Assembly: GCF_013385635.1 (NCBI RefSeq) | Contig: NZ_JACAPR010000008.1 | Location: 248,001-312,000, forward strand | Source of the DNA: Pseudomonas gingeri | GTDB lineage: Bacteria > Pseudomonadota > Gammaproteobacteria > Pseudomonadales > Pseudomonadaceae | Direction of reading: 5' to 3' | Length of the DNA stretch: 64,000 nt | Shown: one piece after another, positions 11,501-21,917 of the stretch | How positions within the stretch are numbered: position 1 is the first letter of the stretch | Layout: the number at the start of each line of letters is the position of its first letter | Notes under the pieces: generated by a model | Told to the model about the DNA's origin: nothing | The model's input: the letters and a program-made list of their open reading frames with translations, nothing else | The model's database searches: none | Position numbers and translations under genes: made by a program

Positions 11501-12985
11501 TCAACGGCGCTTGTTGCCACCGAGCAACGAGCCCATCAAGCCACGGACCAACTGTCGCCCCAACTGATTCGCGGCCTGGCGCATGGCGGACTTCAGCGCC
11601 TGCCCCGCCGCCGTTCCGAGGAACTCGCCAGCCTTGTCCGCGAGGCTCGGCTCTTGCGCCGCTTCGCCGGCAGGTGCCGGTGCTTCGGTGATCGGCGCCT
11701 TGCGCGCCATCAGGATTTCATAGGCCGACTCACGATCGACAGGTTTGTCATAACGACCCAGCAGTGCCGACCCGGCGACCAGGGCCGCTCGCTCGGCTTC
11801 GCTCAACGGACCGATGCGCGATTGCGGAGGCGCGATCAGCACCCGCCGGACCATCTCCGGCGTGCCCTTGTCCTGCAGGGTGCCCACCAACGCCTCGCCA
11901 ATCCCCAGTTCGGTCAGTACCGCCAGGGCCTCGAACGCCGGATTGGGCCGAAAGCCCTCGGCGACCGCCCGCAGCGACTTCTGCTCACGGGCCGTGAAGG
12001 CCCGCAGCCCATGCTGGATCCGCAGCCCCAACTGCGCCAGGATCGTATCCGGCAGGTCACCCGGCGATTGCGTGACGAAGTACACCCCGACGCCTTTCGA
12101 GCGAATCAGCCGGACCACCTGCTCCAGCCGATCCTGCAAGGCTTTCGGGGTGCCGGCGAACAACAGGTGTGCTTCATCGAAAAACAGCGCCAGCAGCGGT
12201 TTGTCCGCATCACCGCGCTCGGGCAATTGCTCGAACAGTTCGGCCAGCAGCCACAGCAGGAACGTTGCGTAGACCTTGGGCGCCTCGTGCACCAGGCGAC
12301 TGGCATCGAGCAGGTGGATCCGCCCACGTCCATCGCTGGCCGGTTGCAGGATATCTTCCAACTGCAAGGCCGGCTCGCCGAACAGCGCTTCGGCGCCCTG
12401 CTGTTCCAGGGTCGCCAGGCGCCGCAACAGCGCCTGACTGGAACCGGTGGTCATCAGCGCGGCATCCTCGCCCAGCAGCTCGGGGTGATCCTTGAGGTGA
12501 TTGAGCAGTGCCTTGAGGTCCTTCAGGTCGAGCAACAACAGGCCTTCGCGATCGGCCACCTTGAACGCGGCATATAAGGCCGATTGCTGGCTGTCCGTCA
12601 GTTCCAGCAACGCACCGATCAACAACGGCCCCATTTCGCTCAGGGTCGTGCGTAACGGATGACCGGATTGTCCATGGATATCCCACAAGGTCACCGGATA
12701 AGCCCTGGCCTGGTAATCCAGCCAGGGCATGCCGGCGATGCGCTCGGCCACCTTGCCCTGGGGATTGCCCGGTGCGCCCAGACCACAGAGATCCCCCTTG
12801 ATATCCGCCGCGAACACCGCGACACCGGCGTCGCTGAAGGCTTCGGCCAGGCGTTGCAGGGTCACGGTCTTGCCGGTCCCGGTGGCTCCGGCGATAAGGC
12901 CGTGACGATTGGCCAGGCGCATGGCCTGGCCAATGGGCTGGCCCGTCGGGTCGGCGCCGAAAACAAGTTGTGCAGGATCCGTCAT
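11501..12985 (-). CDS. HerA-like P-loop ATPase (YjgR/DUF853 family)
   Basis: A 494-residue ATPase related to the HerA/FtsK class, the group named after E. coli YjgR. Walker A is GATGTGKT at residues 33-40 and Walker B is ALFFDEAHLLF. FVTQSPGDLPDTILAQLG carries the sensor-like region, and a glycine-rich basic tail (QLVRGLMGSLLGG) follows. The molecular function is unknown; DNA translocation is inferred from the fold only. No NurA-type nuclease gene adjoins it, unlike archaeal HerA loci. Confidence 0.85.
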   Translation of the reverse strand: MTDPAQLVFGADPTGQPIGQAMRLANRHGLIAGATGTGKTVTLQRLAEAFSDAGVAVFAADIKGDLCGLGAPGNPQGKVAERIAGMPWLDYQARAYPVTLWDIHGQSGHPLRTTLSEMGPLLIGALLELTDSQQSALYAAFKVADREGLLLLDLKDLKALLNHLKDHPELLGEDAALMTTGSSQALLRRLATLEQQGAEALFGEPALQLEDILQPASDGRGRIHLLDASRLVHEAPKVYATFLLWLLAELFEQLPERGDADKPLLALFFDEAHLLFAGTPKALQDRLEQVVRLIRSKGVGVYFVTQSPGDLPDTILAQLGLRIQHGLRAFTAREQKSLRAVAEGFRPNPAFEALAVLTELGIGEALVGTLQDKGTPEMVRRVLIAPPQSRIGPLSEAERAALVAGSALLGRYDKPVDRESAYEILMARKAPITEAPAPAGEAAQEPSLADKAGEFLGTAAGQALKSAMRQAANQLGRQLVRGLMGSLLGGNKRR

Positions 12986-13019
12986 ATCGTCACCCAGGGT
13001 TGGTCGCGCAGATAAACCT

Positions 13020-13217
13020 CTAGGATTTTAGCGGACCTGGGGAAACATCAACGGAAATCGTCTCGGACTCTTCCTGCAACTGCTGCCACAGTTCGGCGGC
13101 ACCGGGAAACTCAGTACCGTCCTCACTGCTCATGGCTTCGGGGTCATAGCGGCTCAGACAGCCTTCCCCCAGGGTCGGCGGCGCCTTGGAGGTGGCCTTG
13201 TCGAGTGGATCGCCCAT
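13020..13217 (-). CDS. Small acidic hypothetical protein
   Basis: A 65-residue acidic polar protein with no membrane segment and no family I recognise. A strong GGGAGG lies seven bases before the ATG at 13217, and the space between the herA-like gene and purU is otherwise empty, which supports a real gene. Its C-terminal half contains a predicted helix (AAELWQQLQEE). It starts about 30 bp after purU ends and may be co-transcribed with it. Confidence 0.65.
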   Translation of the reverse strand: MGDPLDKATSKAPPTLGEGCLSRYDPEAMSSEDGTEFPGAAELWQQLQEESETISVDVSPGPLKS

Positions 13218-13247
13218 CACCAAACCTCCCGGCCCGTCGACGGGCGG

Positions 13248-14096
13248 TCAGAACACCACAGTCTTGTTACCGTGCACCAGCACACGGTCTTCCAGGTGAT
13301 AACGCAGGCCACGGGCCAGCACCATCTTCTCGACATCACGGCCGAAACGTACCATGTCCTCGATGCTATCACTGTGACTCACACGCACCACATCCTGTTC
13401 GATGATCGGACCGGCATCCAGCTCTTCGGTCACGTAGTGGCAAGTCGCACCGATCAATTTCACCCCACGCAGGGACGCCTGGTGGTAAGGCTTGGCACCG
13501 ACGAACGAAGGCAGGAAGCTGTGGTGGATATTGATGACCTTGTGCGCGTATTCGCTGCACAGTTCCGGCGGCAGGATCTGCATGTAGCGCGCCAGCACCA
13601 CCACATCGGCATCATGATGCTTGACCAGGCGTGACACTTCGGCGAATGCCGGCTCCTTGTCCTGCGGGTTCACCGGCACGTGGTAATAAGGAATACCGTG
13701 CCACTCGACCATGCTGCGCAAATCGTTGTGGTTGGAAATCACGCAGGCGATCTCGCAATCGAGTTCATCACTGTGCCAGCGGTGCAGCAGGTCGGCCAGG
13801 CAATGGGATTCGCGGCTGGCCATCAAGACCACGCGTTTCTTCTGTTCGGTGTCGGTGATGCGCCAGGTCATGGAGAACTCTTCGGCGATCGGCGCAAATG
13901 CCTCTCGGAAAGCGTCCAGGCCAAACGGCAGGCTGTCGGCACGAATCTCGTGACGCATGAAGAACCAGCCGCTGAGGTTGTCGGAGTGATGGCTCGCTTC
14001 AGTGATCCAACCGTTGTAGGACGCCAGAAAGTTACTGACTTTGGCAACGATGCCAACGCGGTCGGGGCAAGCGATCACCAGCCGGAAAGTGCGCAT
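13248..14096 (-). CDS. purU: Formyltetrahydrofolate deformylase
   Basis: Hydrolyses 10-formyltetrahydrofolate to formate and tetrahydrofolate, balancing one-carbon pools. The 282-residue protein has an N-terminal ACT-like domain (about 1-80, LVIACPDRVGIVAKV) and a formyltransferase-fold domain. The catalytic Asn-His-Asp set is visible in VISNHNDL, NIHHSFLPSF and ELDAGPIIEQD. The ATG at 14096 has GGAG ten bases upstream; the frame is open further upstream without a ribosome site. The purU-mvaT-sbcB order matches PAO1 PA4314-PA4316 as I recall it. Confidence 0.93.
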   Translation of the reverse strand: MRTFRLVIACPDRVGIVAKVSNFLASYNGWITEASHHSDNLSGWFFMRHEIRADSLPFGLDAFREAFAPIAEEFSMTWRITDTEQKKRVVLMASRESHCLADLLHRWHSDELDCEIACVISNHNDLRSMVEWHGIPYYHVPVNPQDKEPAFAEVSRLVKHHDADVVVLARYMQILPPELCSEYAHKVINIHHSFLPSFVGAKPYHQASLRGVKLIGATCHYVTEELDAGPIIEQDVVRVSHSDSIEDMVRFGRDVEKMVLARGLRYHLEDRVLVHGNKTVVF

Positions 14097-14370
14097 GAGG
14101 GAAAAACTCCAGAACTTCGCAAAGGCCGCCATTCTAGCGAGTGCGCGGCAAAACTGCAGTATTCCTTGCAATGTGCGCTGCAACAGGCGGCCCGCGGGCC
14201 TTGACAACACCACAGGGCTCGCGACACCAACTGAAACAGTCGGCAGTTTCGATAGTTCAACAGCCCACTCCCGGGACTATTCTCAAGCGTCCCGGGCAGA
14301 ACATCTAACAGGTGCACATCACCCACCTGCAAAGTTCAAAAATTAAATGCAACAAACATTCGCTTAAATG
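14097..14370. other. purU-mvaT intergenic region
   Basis: Upstream regions of the divergent purU and mvaT genes. The part near mvaT (14335-14370) is markedly AT-rich. Because MvaT binds AT-rich DNA, autoregulation here is plausible but not shown. No other gene or RNA is seen. Confidence 0.45.
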
Positions 14371-14399
14371 TTTACTTGGGCAAACTGTCTGACTACTAT
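14371..14399 (+). promoter_or_regulatory. Probable sigma-70 promoter of mvaT
   Basis: TTTACT (-35) and TACTAT (-10) are separated by exactly 17 bases, and the -10 box ends 46 bases before the mvaT ATG. The match is good by eye but has not been scored. Confidence 0.55.
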
Positions 14400-14445
14400 T
14401 GCGACACTGTACCCCGCCATACACGACTCACATAAGGTAGTCCTC

Positions 14446-14823
14446 ATGTCCCTGATCACCAAATATCGCGCCACAGAAGAAGCTATCAAAGAACTGCAAG
14501 CTCAGATGGCAGCGATGGAAAAAGACGGCGCCCTGAAAAAAGAAATGGAATTCGAAAAAGAACTGCGCGCCTTGCTGGCCAAGCACGCCAAGTCGCTGCG
14601 CGACTGCCAGTTGATCCTGGACCCACAGGCCAAAGAAAAAGCCCCACGTGGCGGCGCGGTAAAAACTACTGGCACCAAGCGTGCGCGCAAGGTCAAGCAA
14701 TACAAAAACCCGCACAACGGTGAAGTCATCGAAACCAAAGGTGGCAACCACAAGACTCTGAAAGAGTGGAAAGCCAAGTGGGGCGGTGACGTGGTTGAAG
14801 GCTGGGCCACTCTGCTGGGCTAA
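14446..14823 (+). CDS. mvaT: H-NS-family xenogeneic silencer MvaT
   Basis: Nucleoid-associated global regulator that coats AT-rich, often horizontally acquired DNA. The 125-residue protein has an N-terminal coiled coil for oligomerisation (about 1-60). A basic linker (TKRARKVKQYKNP) leads to the C-terminal DNA-binding region with the AT-pincer motif around KGGNHKTLKEWKAKWG. The ATG at 14446 follows TAAGGT. The neighbours purU and sbcB identify it as mvaT rather than the paralogue mvaV. Codons and Lys/Glu content differ from neighbouring genes, as expected for this family. Confidence 0.93.
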   Translation: MSLITKYRATEEAIKELQAQMAAMEKDGALKKEMEFEKELRALLAKHAKSLRDCQLILDPQAKEKAPRGGAVKTTGTKRARKVKQYKNPHNGEVIETKGGNHKTLKEWKAKWGGDVVEGWATLLG

Positions 14824-14858
14824 GCGAAATACCCGTCGCAGAGCTGTTTGCGACGCAG

Positions 14859-14886
14859 AAAAAACGCCAGCTTGCTGGCGTTTTTT
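14859..14886. terminator. Bidirectional terminator between mvaT and sbcB
   Basis: A near-perfect hairpin, AACGCCAG-CTTG-CTGGCGTT, with six A before and six T after it, lies between the convergent mvaT and sbcB genes and can end transcription from both sides. A smaller hairpin (GTCGCA/TGCGAC) just precedes it. Confidence 0.9.
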
Positions 14887-14913
14887 ATTACCTCGATTTA
14901 ATCCGTCGCCCGC

Positions 14914-16350
14914 TCAATCCAGCGGAATGTTAAAACGAGTGCACAAAGAGAGTGCATGGCGCTGCCATTCACCGAGCACTTGTGCCTGCTCAGGCGTGGC
15001 ATTGGTCAAACAGCTCGTAAGCGCTTGGCTAAATCCCGCCAGGGTATTTGGCGCGCCCCAGCTCGATTCACTCAAGCGCTGCCGACAGAATGTCTGCCAA
15101 CGCTGTTGCTCTTCTTCGCTCAAGGTATCGGGAAAGTTACGTGCGCGATAACGGAATAATAATTCCGGCAAGCGCTCATCATCGAAAGGCCATTGCTCCC
15201 GTGTCAATTGCTCCGGCCCCGCGCCGCGTACTTGTTCACATAAGCGGCGGTCCCGATCACCAAGAAAACCGTCGTATAACTGCTGCTCGGGGTCTTCACA
15301 GGGGGTGAAGTCTTCTGCCGCATAAATCGCCTGGACTTTGTCCCGCCAAACTTCCTGTGTGTCATTAAGTCGCAGGCGACGGGCCTCATAGAGCGCCATG
15401 TCGAGTTGCAGGCGCCGCTGATCTTCTCCCCGTAACACCGTCATCGGCGCCACCACCGGGCAGCGATTGACGTGAATCAACTTGAGCGGCACCGGCAGTT
15501 GCCCGTCAACTCGGTGTTCATGACGGGTATACAAGTGCTGGCGCAGCGATTCGGCGTCCAGGTCCAGCAACGGCTGCGGATCCTGATGCAAGTCACAGAC
15601 AATCAGCGCATTGCGATTGCGCGGATGCCAGGCCAATGGCAAGACCACGCCCAGGTAGTTGCGGGCGGCGGAAAAACGCCCGGAAATATGCACCATCGGT
15701 TGCAGCAGGCGAATCTGGTCCAGCACCCGCTGTTTGCTGCGCAGCTGGAAAAGCCAGTCATACAGCTTCGGCTGCTTCTCACGGATCAGCCGAGCCAGGG
15801 CGATGGTCGCGCGGACATCGGACAAGGCCTCGTGGGCATGGCCGTGATCGATGCCATTGGCGGCCGTCAGTCGCTCCAGCCGCAACGTTACCCGCCCGTC
15901 TTCCTCCGGCCAGACAATGCCCTGGGGCCGCAGTGCATAGGCGGCACGCACCACGTCGATCAGGTCCCAGCGACTGTTGCCGCCCTGCCATTCCCGCGCA
16001 TAGGGATCGAAGAAGTTTCGGTACAGACTGTAACGCGTCACCTCGTCATCGAAGCGCAGGGTGTTGTAGCCGGCCCCACAGGTTCCCGGTTGCGCCAACT
16101 GGGCGTGCACCCGGGTCATGAAATCGGCCTCCGCCAGCCCCTGACTGGCCAGTTGCGAGGGTGTGATGCCGGTAATCATGCAGGCTGCCGGATGCGGCAG
16201 GATATCCTCGCTGGGCCGGCAGTAGAGGTTGACCGGCTCGTCGATCTCGTTGAGCTCGGCATCGGTACGGATGCCCGCCACCTGCAAGGCGCGGTCGCAG
16301 CGCGGATTGATCCCGGTGGTTTCGTAGTCGTACCAGAAGATGGTGGTCAC
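14914..16350 (-). CDS. sbcB: Exodeoxyribonuclease I
   Basis: Processive 3'-to-5' exonuclease on single-stranded DNA, acting in recombination and mismatch repair. The 478-residue protein has the DEDD exonuclease fold: ExoI motif WYDYETTGINP at residues 5-15, middle motif around AGYNTLRFDDE, and ExoIII HEALSDVRAT. SH3-like and helical C-terminal regions follow (LPELLFRYRARNFP). The start is a GTG at 16350 with AGGA seven bases upstream; the frame extends upstream without support. Convergent with mvaT. Confidence 0.95.
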   Translation of the reverse strand: MTTIFWYDYETTGINPRCDRALQVAGIRTDAELNEIDEPVNLYCRPSEDILPHPAACMITGITPSQLASQGLAEADFMTRVHAQLAQPGTCGAGYNTLRFDDEVTRYSLYRNFFDPYAREWQGGNSRWDLIDVVRAAYALRPQGIVWPEEDGRVTLRLERLTAANGIDHGHAHEALSDVRATIALARLIREKQPKLYDWLFQLRSKQRVLDQIRLLQPMVHISGRFSAARNYLGVVLPLAWHPRNRNALIVCDLHQDPQPLLDLDAESLRQHLYTRHEHRVDGQLPVPLKLIHVNRCPVVAPMTVLRGEDQRRLQLDMALYEARRLRLNDTQEVWRDKVQAIYAAEDFTPCEDPEQQLYDGFLGDRDRRLCEQVRGAGPEQLTREQWPFDDERLPELLFRYRARNFPDTLSEEEQQRWQTFCRQRLSESSWGAPNTLAGFSQALTSCLTNATPEQAQVLGEWQRHALSLCTRFNIPLD

Positions 16351-16503
16351 GGCGTGTTCCTGAACAGAAGACCGGGGCAGTCTAGGCGTTCGATAGCCCT
16401 CCGGGCCAGTCACCCGGGTCAACTTATATATACAGTCGATTGCAGAGTTCGGTTGCTTCGCCCGGCAGCGCTGGCTAGGATCGGCCGACAAGTCCCTACC
16501 GAC

Positions 16504-17238
16504 ATGGCAGCCATGCCGCCGACTTCAAGCCCTACAAGGAATGTGCCGCTGCAAACGCCACTGGATACCCGTTACCAGGTCGAGACCCCGGAAGGTATCG
16601 ACCTGCCCCTGCGCCCGGCCGGCCTGCCGGTGCGCGCGGTCGCGTTCGCCATCGACCTCGGTGTACGCGGTGTGATACTGGGCGCCCTGCTGTCGGTGCT
16701 GACCCTGCTGGACAAGCTCGGCGCAGGCCTCGGCTCGATCCTGCTGTTCCTGGTCAGCTGGTGGTACATGGTGCTGTTCGAAGTGCTCAACCAGGGCCGC
16801 TCGCCCGGTAAACAGCTGATGGGCCTGCGGGTGGTACACGATGACGGCACGCCGGTCGGCTGGTCCGCCTCGCTGACCCGCAACCTCCTGCGTTTCGTCG
16901 ACATGTTGCCGTTCGGCTATTGCCTGGGCGCCCTCAGTTGCCTGCAGCATCCGACCTTCAAGCGCCTGGGTGACCTGGCCGGCGGCACGCTGGTGATCTA
17001 CCGCGAACAACCGTTGTCGCGCCCGACCCTACCCGAAGCGGTGCCGAGAACCCCGGTGTTCGCCCTGCGCCTGAATGAACAACGGGCCCTCTTGAGTTTT
17101 GCCGAGCGCCAGGGCGAACTGTCCGCCGAGCGCGTCGATGAACTGGCCGGCCTCCTTGCCCCGGCGCTGCGGGTCCCGCCCTCCCTGGCCGTGACCGAAC
17201 TGAACGGCATCGCCCGTGGTCTGTTAGGCCCAACATGA
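16504..17238 (+). CDS. RDD-family integral membrane protein
   Basis: A 244-residue protein with an RDD domain: about three hydrophobic segments between residues 45 and 175, with the signatures VRAVAFAIDLGVRG, QGRSPGKQLMGLRVV and RFVDMLPFGY. The C-terminal 70 residues are cytosolic. Function is unknown. It is the first gene of a tightly coupled six-gene operon; its last codon overlaps the next start (ATGA). The exact start is uncertain: 16504 and 16513 are both ATG without a clear ribosome site, and a GTG at 16543 follows AAGGA too closely. Confidence 0.8.
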   Translation: MAAMPPTSSPTRNVPLQTPLDTRYQVETPEGIDLPLRPAGLPVRAVAFAIDLGVRGVILGALLSVLTLLDKLGAGLGSILLFLVSWWYMVLFEVLNQGRSPGKQLMGLRVVHDDGTPVGWSASLTRNLLRFVDMLPFGYCLGALSCLQHPTFKRLGDLAGGTLVIYREQPLSRPTLPEAVPRTPVFALRLNEQRALLSFAERQGELSAERVDELAGLLAPALRVPPSLAVTELNGIARGLLGPT

Positions 17239-18215
17239 AACAGAGCCTCTTCGAAAGCCGCCATCAGCCCGAGTGGCAACAGTTCGCTCACCTGCTCGAA
17301 CAGCTGGAACGCGGCAAGGCCAAGGCCGACACCTCGACACAGTTCCCCGCGGCCTATCGGCGCCTGTGCCATCAACTCGCACTGGCCCAGGAGCGCGGCT
17401 ACAGCAGTCACCTGGTGGACCCGTTGCAACAGTTGGCCTTGCGCGGACACCAACAGCTTTACCGGCATCGCAGTCGCCTGGGCAGCCAGTTGCTGGGATT
17501 CATCCTCGCCGACTTCCCACGCCTGGTACGCCGGCAGTGGCCCTTTGTCCTGGTCGCCGGCCTGCTGTTCTTTGCCAGCCTGCTGCTGATCGGCGTGCTG
17601 GTCTATCTGTTCCCGGACCTGATCTACAGCATCGTCAGCCCGCAGCAGGTCGCCGACATGCAGAACATGTACGACCCCGCCGCCAGCCGGCTGGGACGCA
17701 CCGCCGCGCGCGCCTCCAGCGAAGACTGGGCGATGTTCGGCTACTACATCATGAACAACATCGGCATTGCCTTTCAGACCTTTGCCGGCGGCTTGCTGTT
17801 CGGCCTGGGCAGCCTGTTCTTCCTGCTGTTCAACGGCCTGACCATCGGTGCGGTCGCCGGGCACCTGACCCAGATCGGCTTCGGCCAGACCTTCTGGTCC
17901 TTTGTCATCGCCCATGGCGCCTTCGAACTGACCGCCATCGCCCTGGCCGGTGCCGCCGGACTGCAATTGGGCTGGTCGCTGGTGGCGCCAGGCCGCCTGA
18001 GCCGGGGCGAGGCCCTGCGCCTGGCGGCGAAAAGCAGCATCCAGATGATTGCCGGCGTGATCCTGTTCCTGCTGATTGCCGCCTTTATCGAAGCCTACTG
18101 GTCCTCCCGACCCCAGCCGACGTTGCGGGTCAAGTACCTGGTGGGCGCGGGCTTGTGGTTGTTGGTGGCGGCTTACCTGCTGTTTGCCGGACGGAGTCGT
18201 CATGCGCCTGACTGA
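17235..18215 (+). CDS. SpoIIM-like (stage II sporulation protein M family) membrane protein
   Basis: A 326-residue membrane protein of the SpoIIM/DUF95 family. After about 85 soluble residues come a first membrane helix (FVLVAGLLFFASLLLIGVLV) and a long loop with the family block MNNIGIAFQTFAGGLLFGLGS. Several more helices follow, with the HGAFELTAIALAGAAG motif. In sporulating Firmicutes SpoIIM acts in engulfment; here the organism does not sporulate, so the role is different and unknown. Overlaps both neighbours by 4 and 14 bases. Confidence 0.85.
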   Translation: MKQSLFESRHQPEWQQFAHLLEQLERGKAKADTSTQFPAAYRRLCHQLALAQERGYSSHLVDPLQQLALRGHQQLYRHRSRLGSQLLGFILADFPRLVRRQWPFVLVAGLLFFASLLLIGVLVYLFPDLIYSIVSPQQVADMQNMYDPAASRLGRTAARASSEDWAMFGYYIMNNIGIAFQTFAGGLLFGLGSLFFLLFNGLTIGAVAGHLTQIGFGQTFWSFVIAHGAFELTAIALAGAAGLQLGWSLVAPGRLSRGEALRLAAKSSIQMIAGVILFLLIAAFIEAYWSSRPQPTLRVKYLVGAGLWLLVAAYLLFAGRSRHAPD

Positions 18216-19731
18216 CGCCAGCGTCGCCATCCGTCCACGCAGTGCCTGGGAAGCCATGGACCTCGGTATCCTGCTGGCCAGGCAGCACCGGGGCTTGCTG
18301 ATGGCCAGTTGGGCAATCATCACCGTACCGGTCTTTGCCTTGCTGAGCCTGCTGCTGTGGGAGCATCCATCGATCGCCCTGCTGCTGTTCTGGTGGCTGA
18401 AACCGGCCTTTGAACGCCTGCCGCTGCATATCCTGTCCAAGGCCCTGTTCGGCGATACCCCGGATCTGAAACAGGCTCTTAAAGCCTGGCCCGGCCTGCT
18501 GAAACCACAACTGCTGGCGAGCCTGACCTGGCGCCGGCTGGGCCTGAGCCGCAGTTTCACCCTGCCGGTGCAACAACTCGAAGGCCTGGGCGGGCAAGCC
18601 CGGCAACAGCGCCTGCGCGTCCTGCTGCCACGGGCCAACCGGGGCGCGCGCTGGCTGACATTGATCGGCGTGCACCTGGAGTCAGTCCTGTGGATCGGCT
18701 GCATGGCGTTGTTCTATCTGCTGCTGCCACGGCAGATCGAGCTCGACTGGAACTGGCAGAAACTGGTGTTCGCCGCCCGGCACGGCTGGTTGTGGCTGGA
18801 ACACCTGACCAACCTGTTCTATGTGCTGGTGCTGATTGTCTGGGAGCCGATCTACATCGCCTGCGGCTTCAGCCTCTACCTCAACCGACGCACCGTGCTG
18901 GAAGCCTGGGACATCGAGCTGATCTTCCGTCAATTGCGCCAACGCCTGGCGCCCGTGGTTGCCGGCCTGATGGTCACCGGCCTGCTACTGATCACCCTAC
19001 CCGCTCCGGTCATGGCCGCCGTACCAGCGGCTCCGGACAGCCCACGCCTGCTGCAACAGCCGCTGACCAGCCAGGCGGCCCACGACTCGATCCAGGCACA
19101 GTTGGATGCAGCGCCCTTCAAGAACCGCGAAACCATCACCCGCTGGCGTCTGGGAGACACCTCGGCCAAGGACGAAAAGACTGCGCCCGGCTGGTTGCAG
19201 AGGCTGCTGGGCAACCTCGACAGCCGCACCTTCAACGGACTGGCCGACGGTCTGACAGTGCTGCTGTGGGGCTGCGCCTTCGGGCTGGTAGCTTGGTTGA
19301 TCTGGCGTTATCGCGACTGGTTGCAAGCCTTTGTCAGCCGGCGTCCGAACCCGGCGGCAAAACCTCGCCCCGGCGCGCCGGCTCAACTGTTCGGGCTCGA
19401 CCTGGCGACCGAGAGCCTGCCCGAGGACATCGCCGCCCATGCTGAAGCCCTCTGGCCCAGTCAGCCTCGCGAAGCCATGAGCCTGCTCTACCGCGGCTTG
19501 CTGAGCCGGCTGCTGCACGACTTCCAGGTGCCCTTGAAAAATGCCGACACCGAGGGCCAGGTACTGGAGCGGGTCGCGCACTTGCGGCAACCGGCACTGC
19601 AGGCGTTCAGCCAGAACCTCACCCGCCACTGGCAGAATCTTGCCTATGGCCACCGCCTGCCCTCGCCTGAACTGCAACAGGAATTGTGCAACGGCTGGCG
19701 CCAGCTGTTCGGCCCCGGGGGCCGCTCATGA
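18202..19731 (+). CDS. DUF4129-domain membrane protein
   Basis: A 509-residue protein with several membrane segments in its first 270 residues, a periplasmic stretch, and another helix near residue 350 (GLTVLLWGCAFGLVAWLIW). The C-terminal cytosolic part carries the DUF4129 pattern (AMSLLYRGLLSRLL with the later LTRHWQNLAYGHRLP). Such proteins recur beside MoxR and DUF58 genes and sometimes carry transglutaminase-like domains; no Cys-His-Asp triad is seen here. The ATG at 18202 lies inside the SpoIIM-like gene, and its stop overlaps the next start. Confidence 0.75.
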   Translation: MRLTDASVAIRPRSAWEAMDLGILLARQHRGLLMASWAIITVPVFALLSLLLWEHPSIALLLFWWLKPAFERLPLHILSKALFGDTPDLKQALKAWPGLLKPQLLASLTWRRLGLSRSFTLPVQQLEGLGGQARQQRLRVLLPRANRGARWLTLIGVHLESVLWIGCMALFYLLLPRQIELDWNWQKLVFAARHGWLWLEHLTNLFYVLVLIVWEPIYIACGFSLYLNRRTVLEAWDIELIFRQLRQRLAPVVAGLMVTGLLLITLPAPVMAAVPAAPDSPRLLQQPLTSQAAHDSIQAQLDAAPFKNRETITRWRLGDTSAKDEKTAPGWLQRLLGNLDSRTFNGLADGLTVLLWGCAFGLVAWLIWRYRDWLQAFVSRRPNPAAKPRPGAPAQLFGLDLATESLPEDIAAHAEALWPSQPREAMSLLYRGLLSRLLHDFQVPLKNADTEGQVLERVAHLRQPALQAFSQNLTRHWQNLAYGHRLPSPELQQELCNGWRQLFGPGGRS

Positions 19732-20887
19732 AGCGTCGCTGGCCACTGCTCGCAGCCTTGCTGATCGGCGCCCTGCTGCTCGGCCTGGGCCTGTACCTGT
19801 ATCACAAGGCGGTGCCCTACCCGGTGGTCATCGACCATGGCCCGTCCCCCGAAGCCCGCGCCTATCCCTACCTAGCCGCGGAAAACTTCCTGCGCCAGCA
19901 CGGCCTTGACGTCCACCACGCCAACGACCTGCGAATCCTCCCGGATCTGGACCCGCGCCACCATAGCCTGATGCTGCTCGGCGATCGCTCGGACATGACC
20001 CCGCGCCAGGCCGACCAGTTGCTCAACTGGGCCCGGGCCGGCGGTCGCCTGCTGTTCGTTGCCGAAGCCCTCTGGGACCCGCGCCAAGGACGTAGCGGCG
20101 ACCTGCTGCTGGACCGCGTGCAACTGCGCCAGTCTATGAGCAAGGACCTCAAGGGCGACGGCCCCGAGCCCGAGGACAAGTACTACCCGCAACTGACCCG
20201 GATGTACCTGGAGGACGAAGACGCTCCGGCCTACTTCAGTTTCGACACGGCCTTCCACCTGTCCGACCCGAAGAACCTGGTGCAATCCTGGGCCAGCAGT
20301 GCCACCTCCACACACCTGATGCAAATGAACTACGGCCTCGGCTCGGTCACCGTCCTCACCGACGCCGACCTCTGGACCAACGCCGCCATCGGGCGCTACG
20401 ACAACGCCTGGCTACTTTGGTACCTGAGCCAGGACAGCGATGTCACGCTGCTGTTCAACACCGACCACGACAACCTGCTCAGCCTGTTGCTGCGCTATTT
20501 CCCCCAGGCACTGGTAGCACTCGCCGCCCTGGTCGCCCTGTGGTTGTGGCACATCGGCCTGCGCCAGGGCCCGTTGCAGACACCGGCCTCGAAGGCCCGT
20601 CGACAATTGCAGGAGCACCTGCGGGCCAGTGCCGACTTCCTGCTTCGGCGCAACGGCCAGGACGCTCTGCTGCAAGCCCTGCAACAAGACATCCTGCGCC
20701 GTGCCCGCAGACGACATCCCGGATTCGAACGGCTCGGCGTTGCCGACCAGTGGCAGGTGCTTGCGCGCCTGACCCGCCAACCCACCAGTGCCATCAGCCA
20801 GGCTTTGCGCCCACGCCCGAAACAGCGCCTTTCCAGCGCTGACTTCAGCCGCCAGGTCGCCCACCTGCAAACCCTCAGGAATGCCCT

Positions 20888-20891
<4 letters not shown>
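19728..20891 (+). CDS. DUF4350-domain membrane-anchored protein
   Basis: A 387-residue protein with an N-terminal membrane anchor (about 6-24) and a periplasmic DUF4350 domain that looks like a divergent glutamine-amidotransferase/ThuA fold (ARAYPYLAAENFLRQHG, LLNWARAGGRLLFVAEAL). A second membrane helix near 265-285 (LVALAALVALWLWHIGL) precedes a cytosolic tail of about 100 residues. Enzyme activity is not evident. Overlaps neighbours by four bases on each side (ATGA), consistent with translation as one unit. Confidence 0.75.
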
Positions 20892-21904
<1,013 letters not shown>

Positions 21905-21917
21905 GTAACCGCGAACG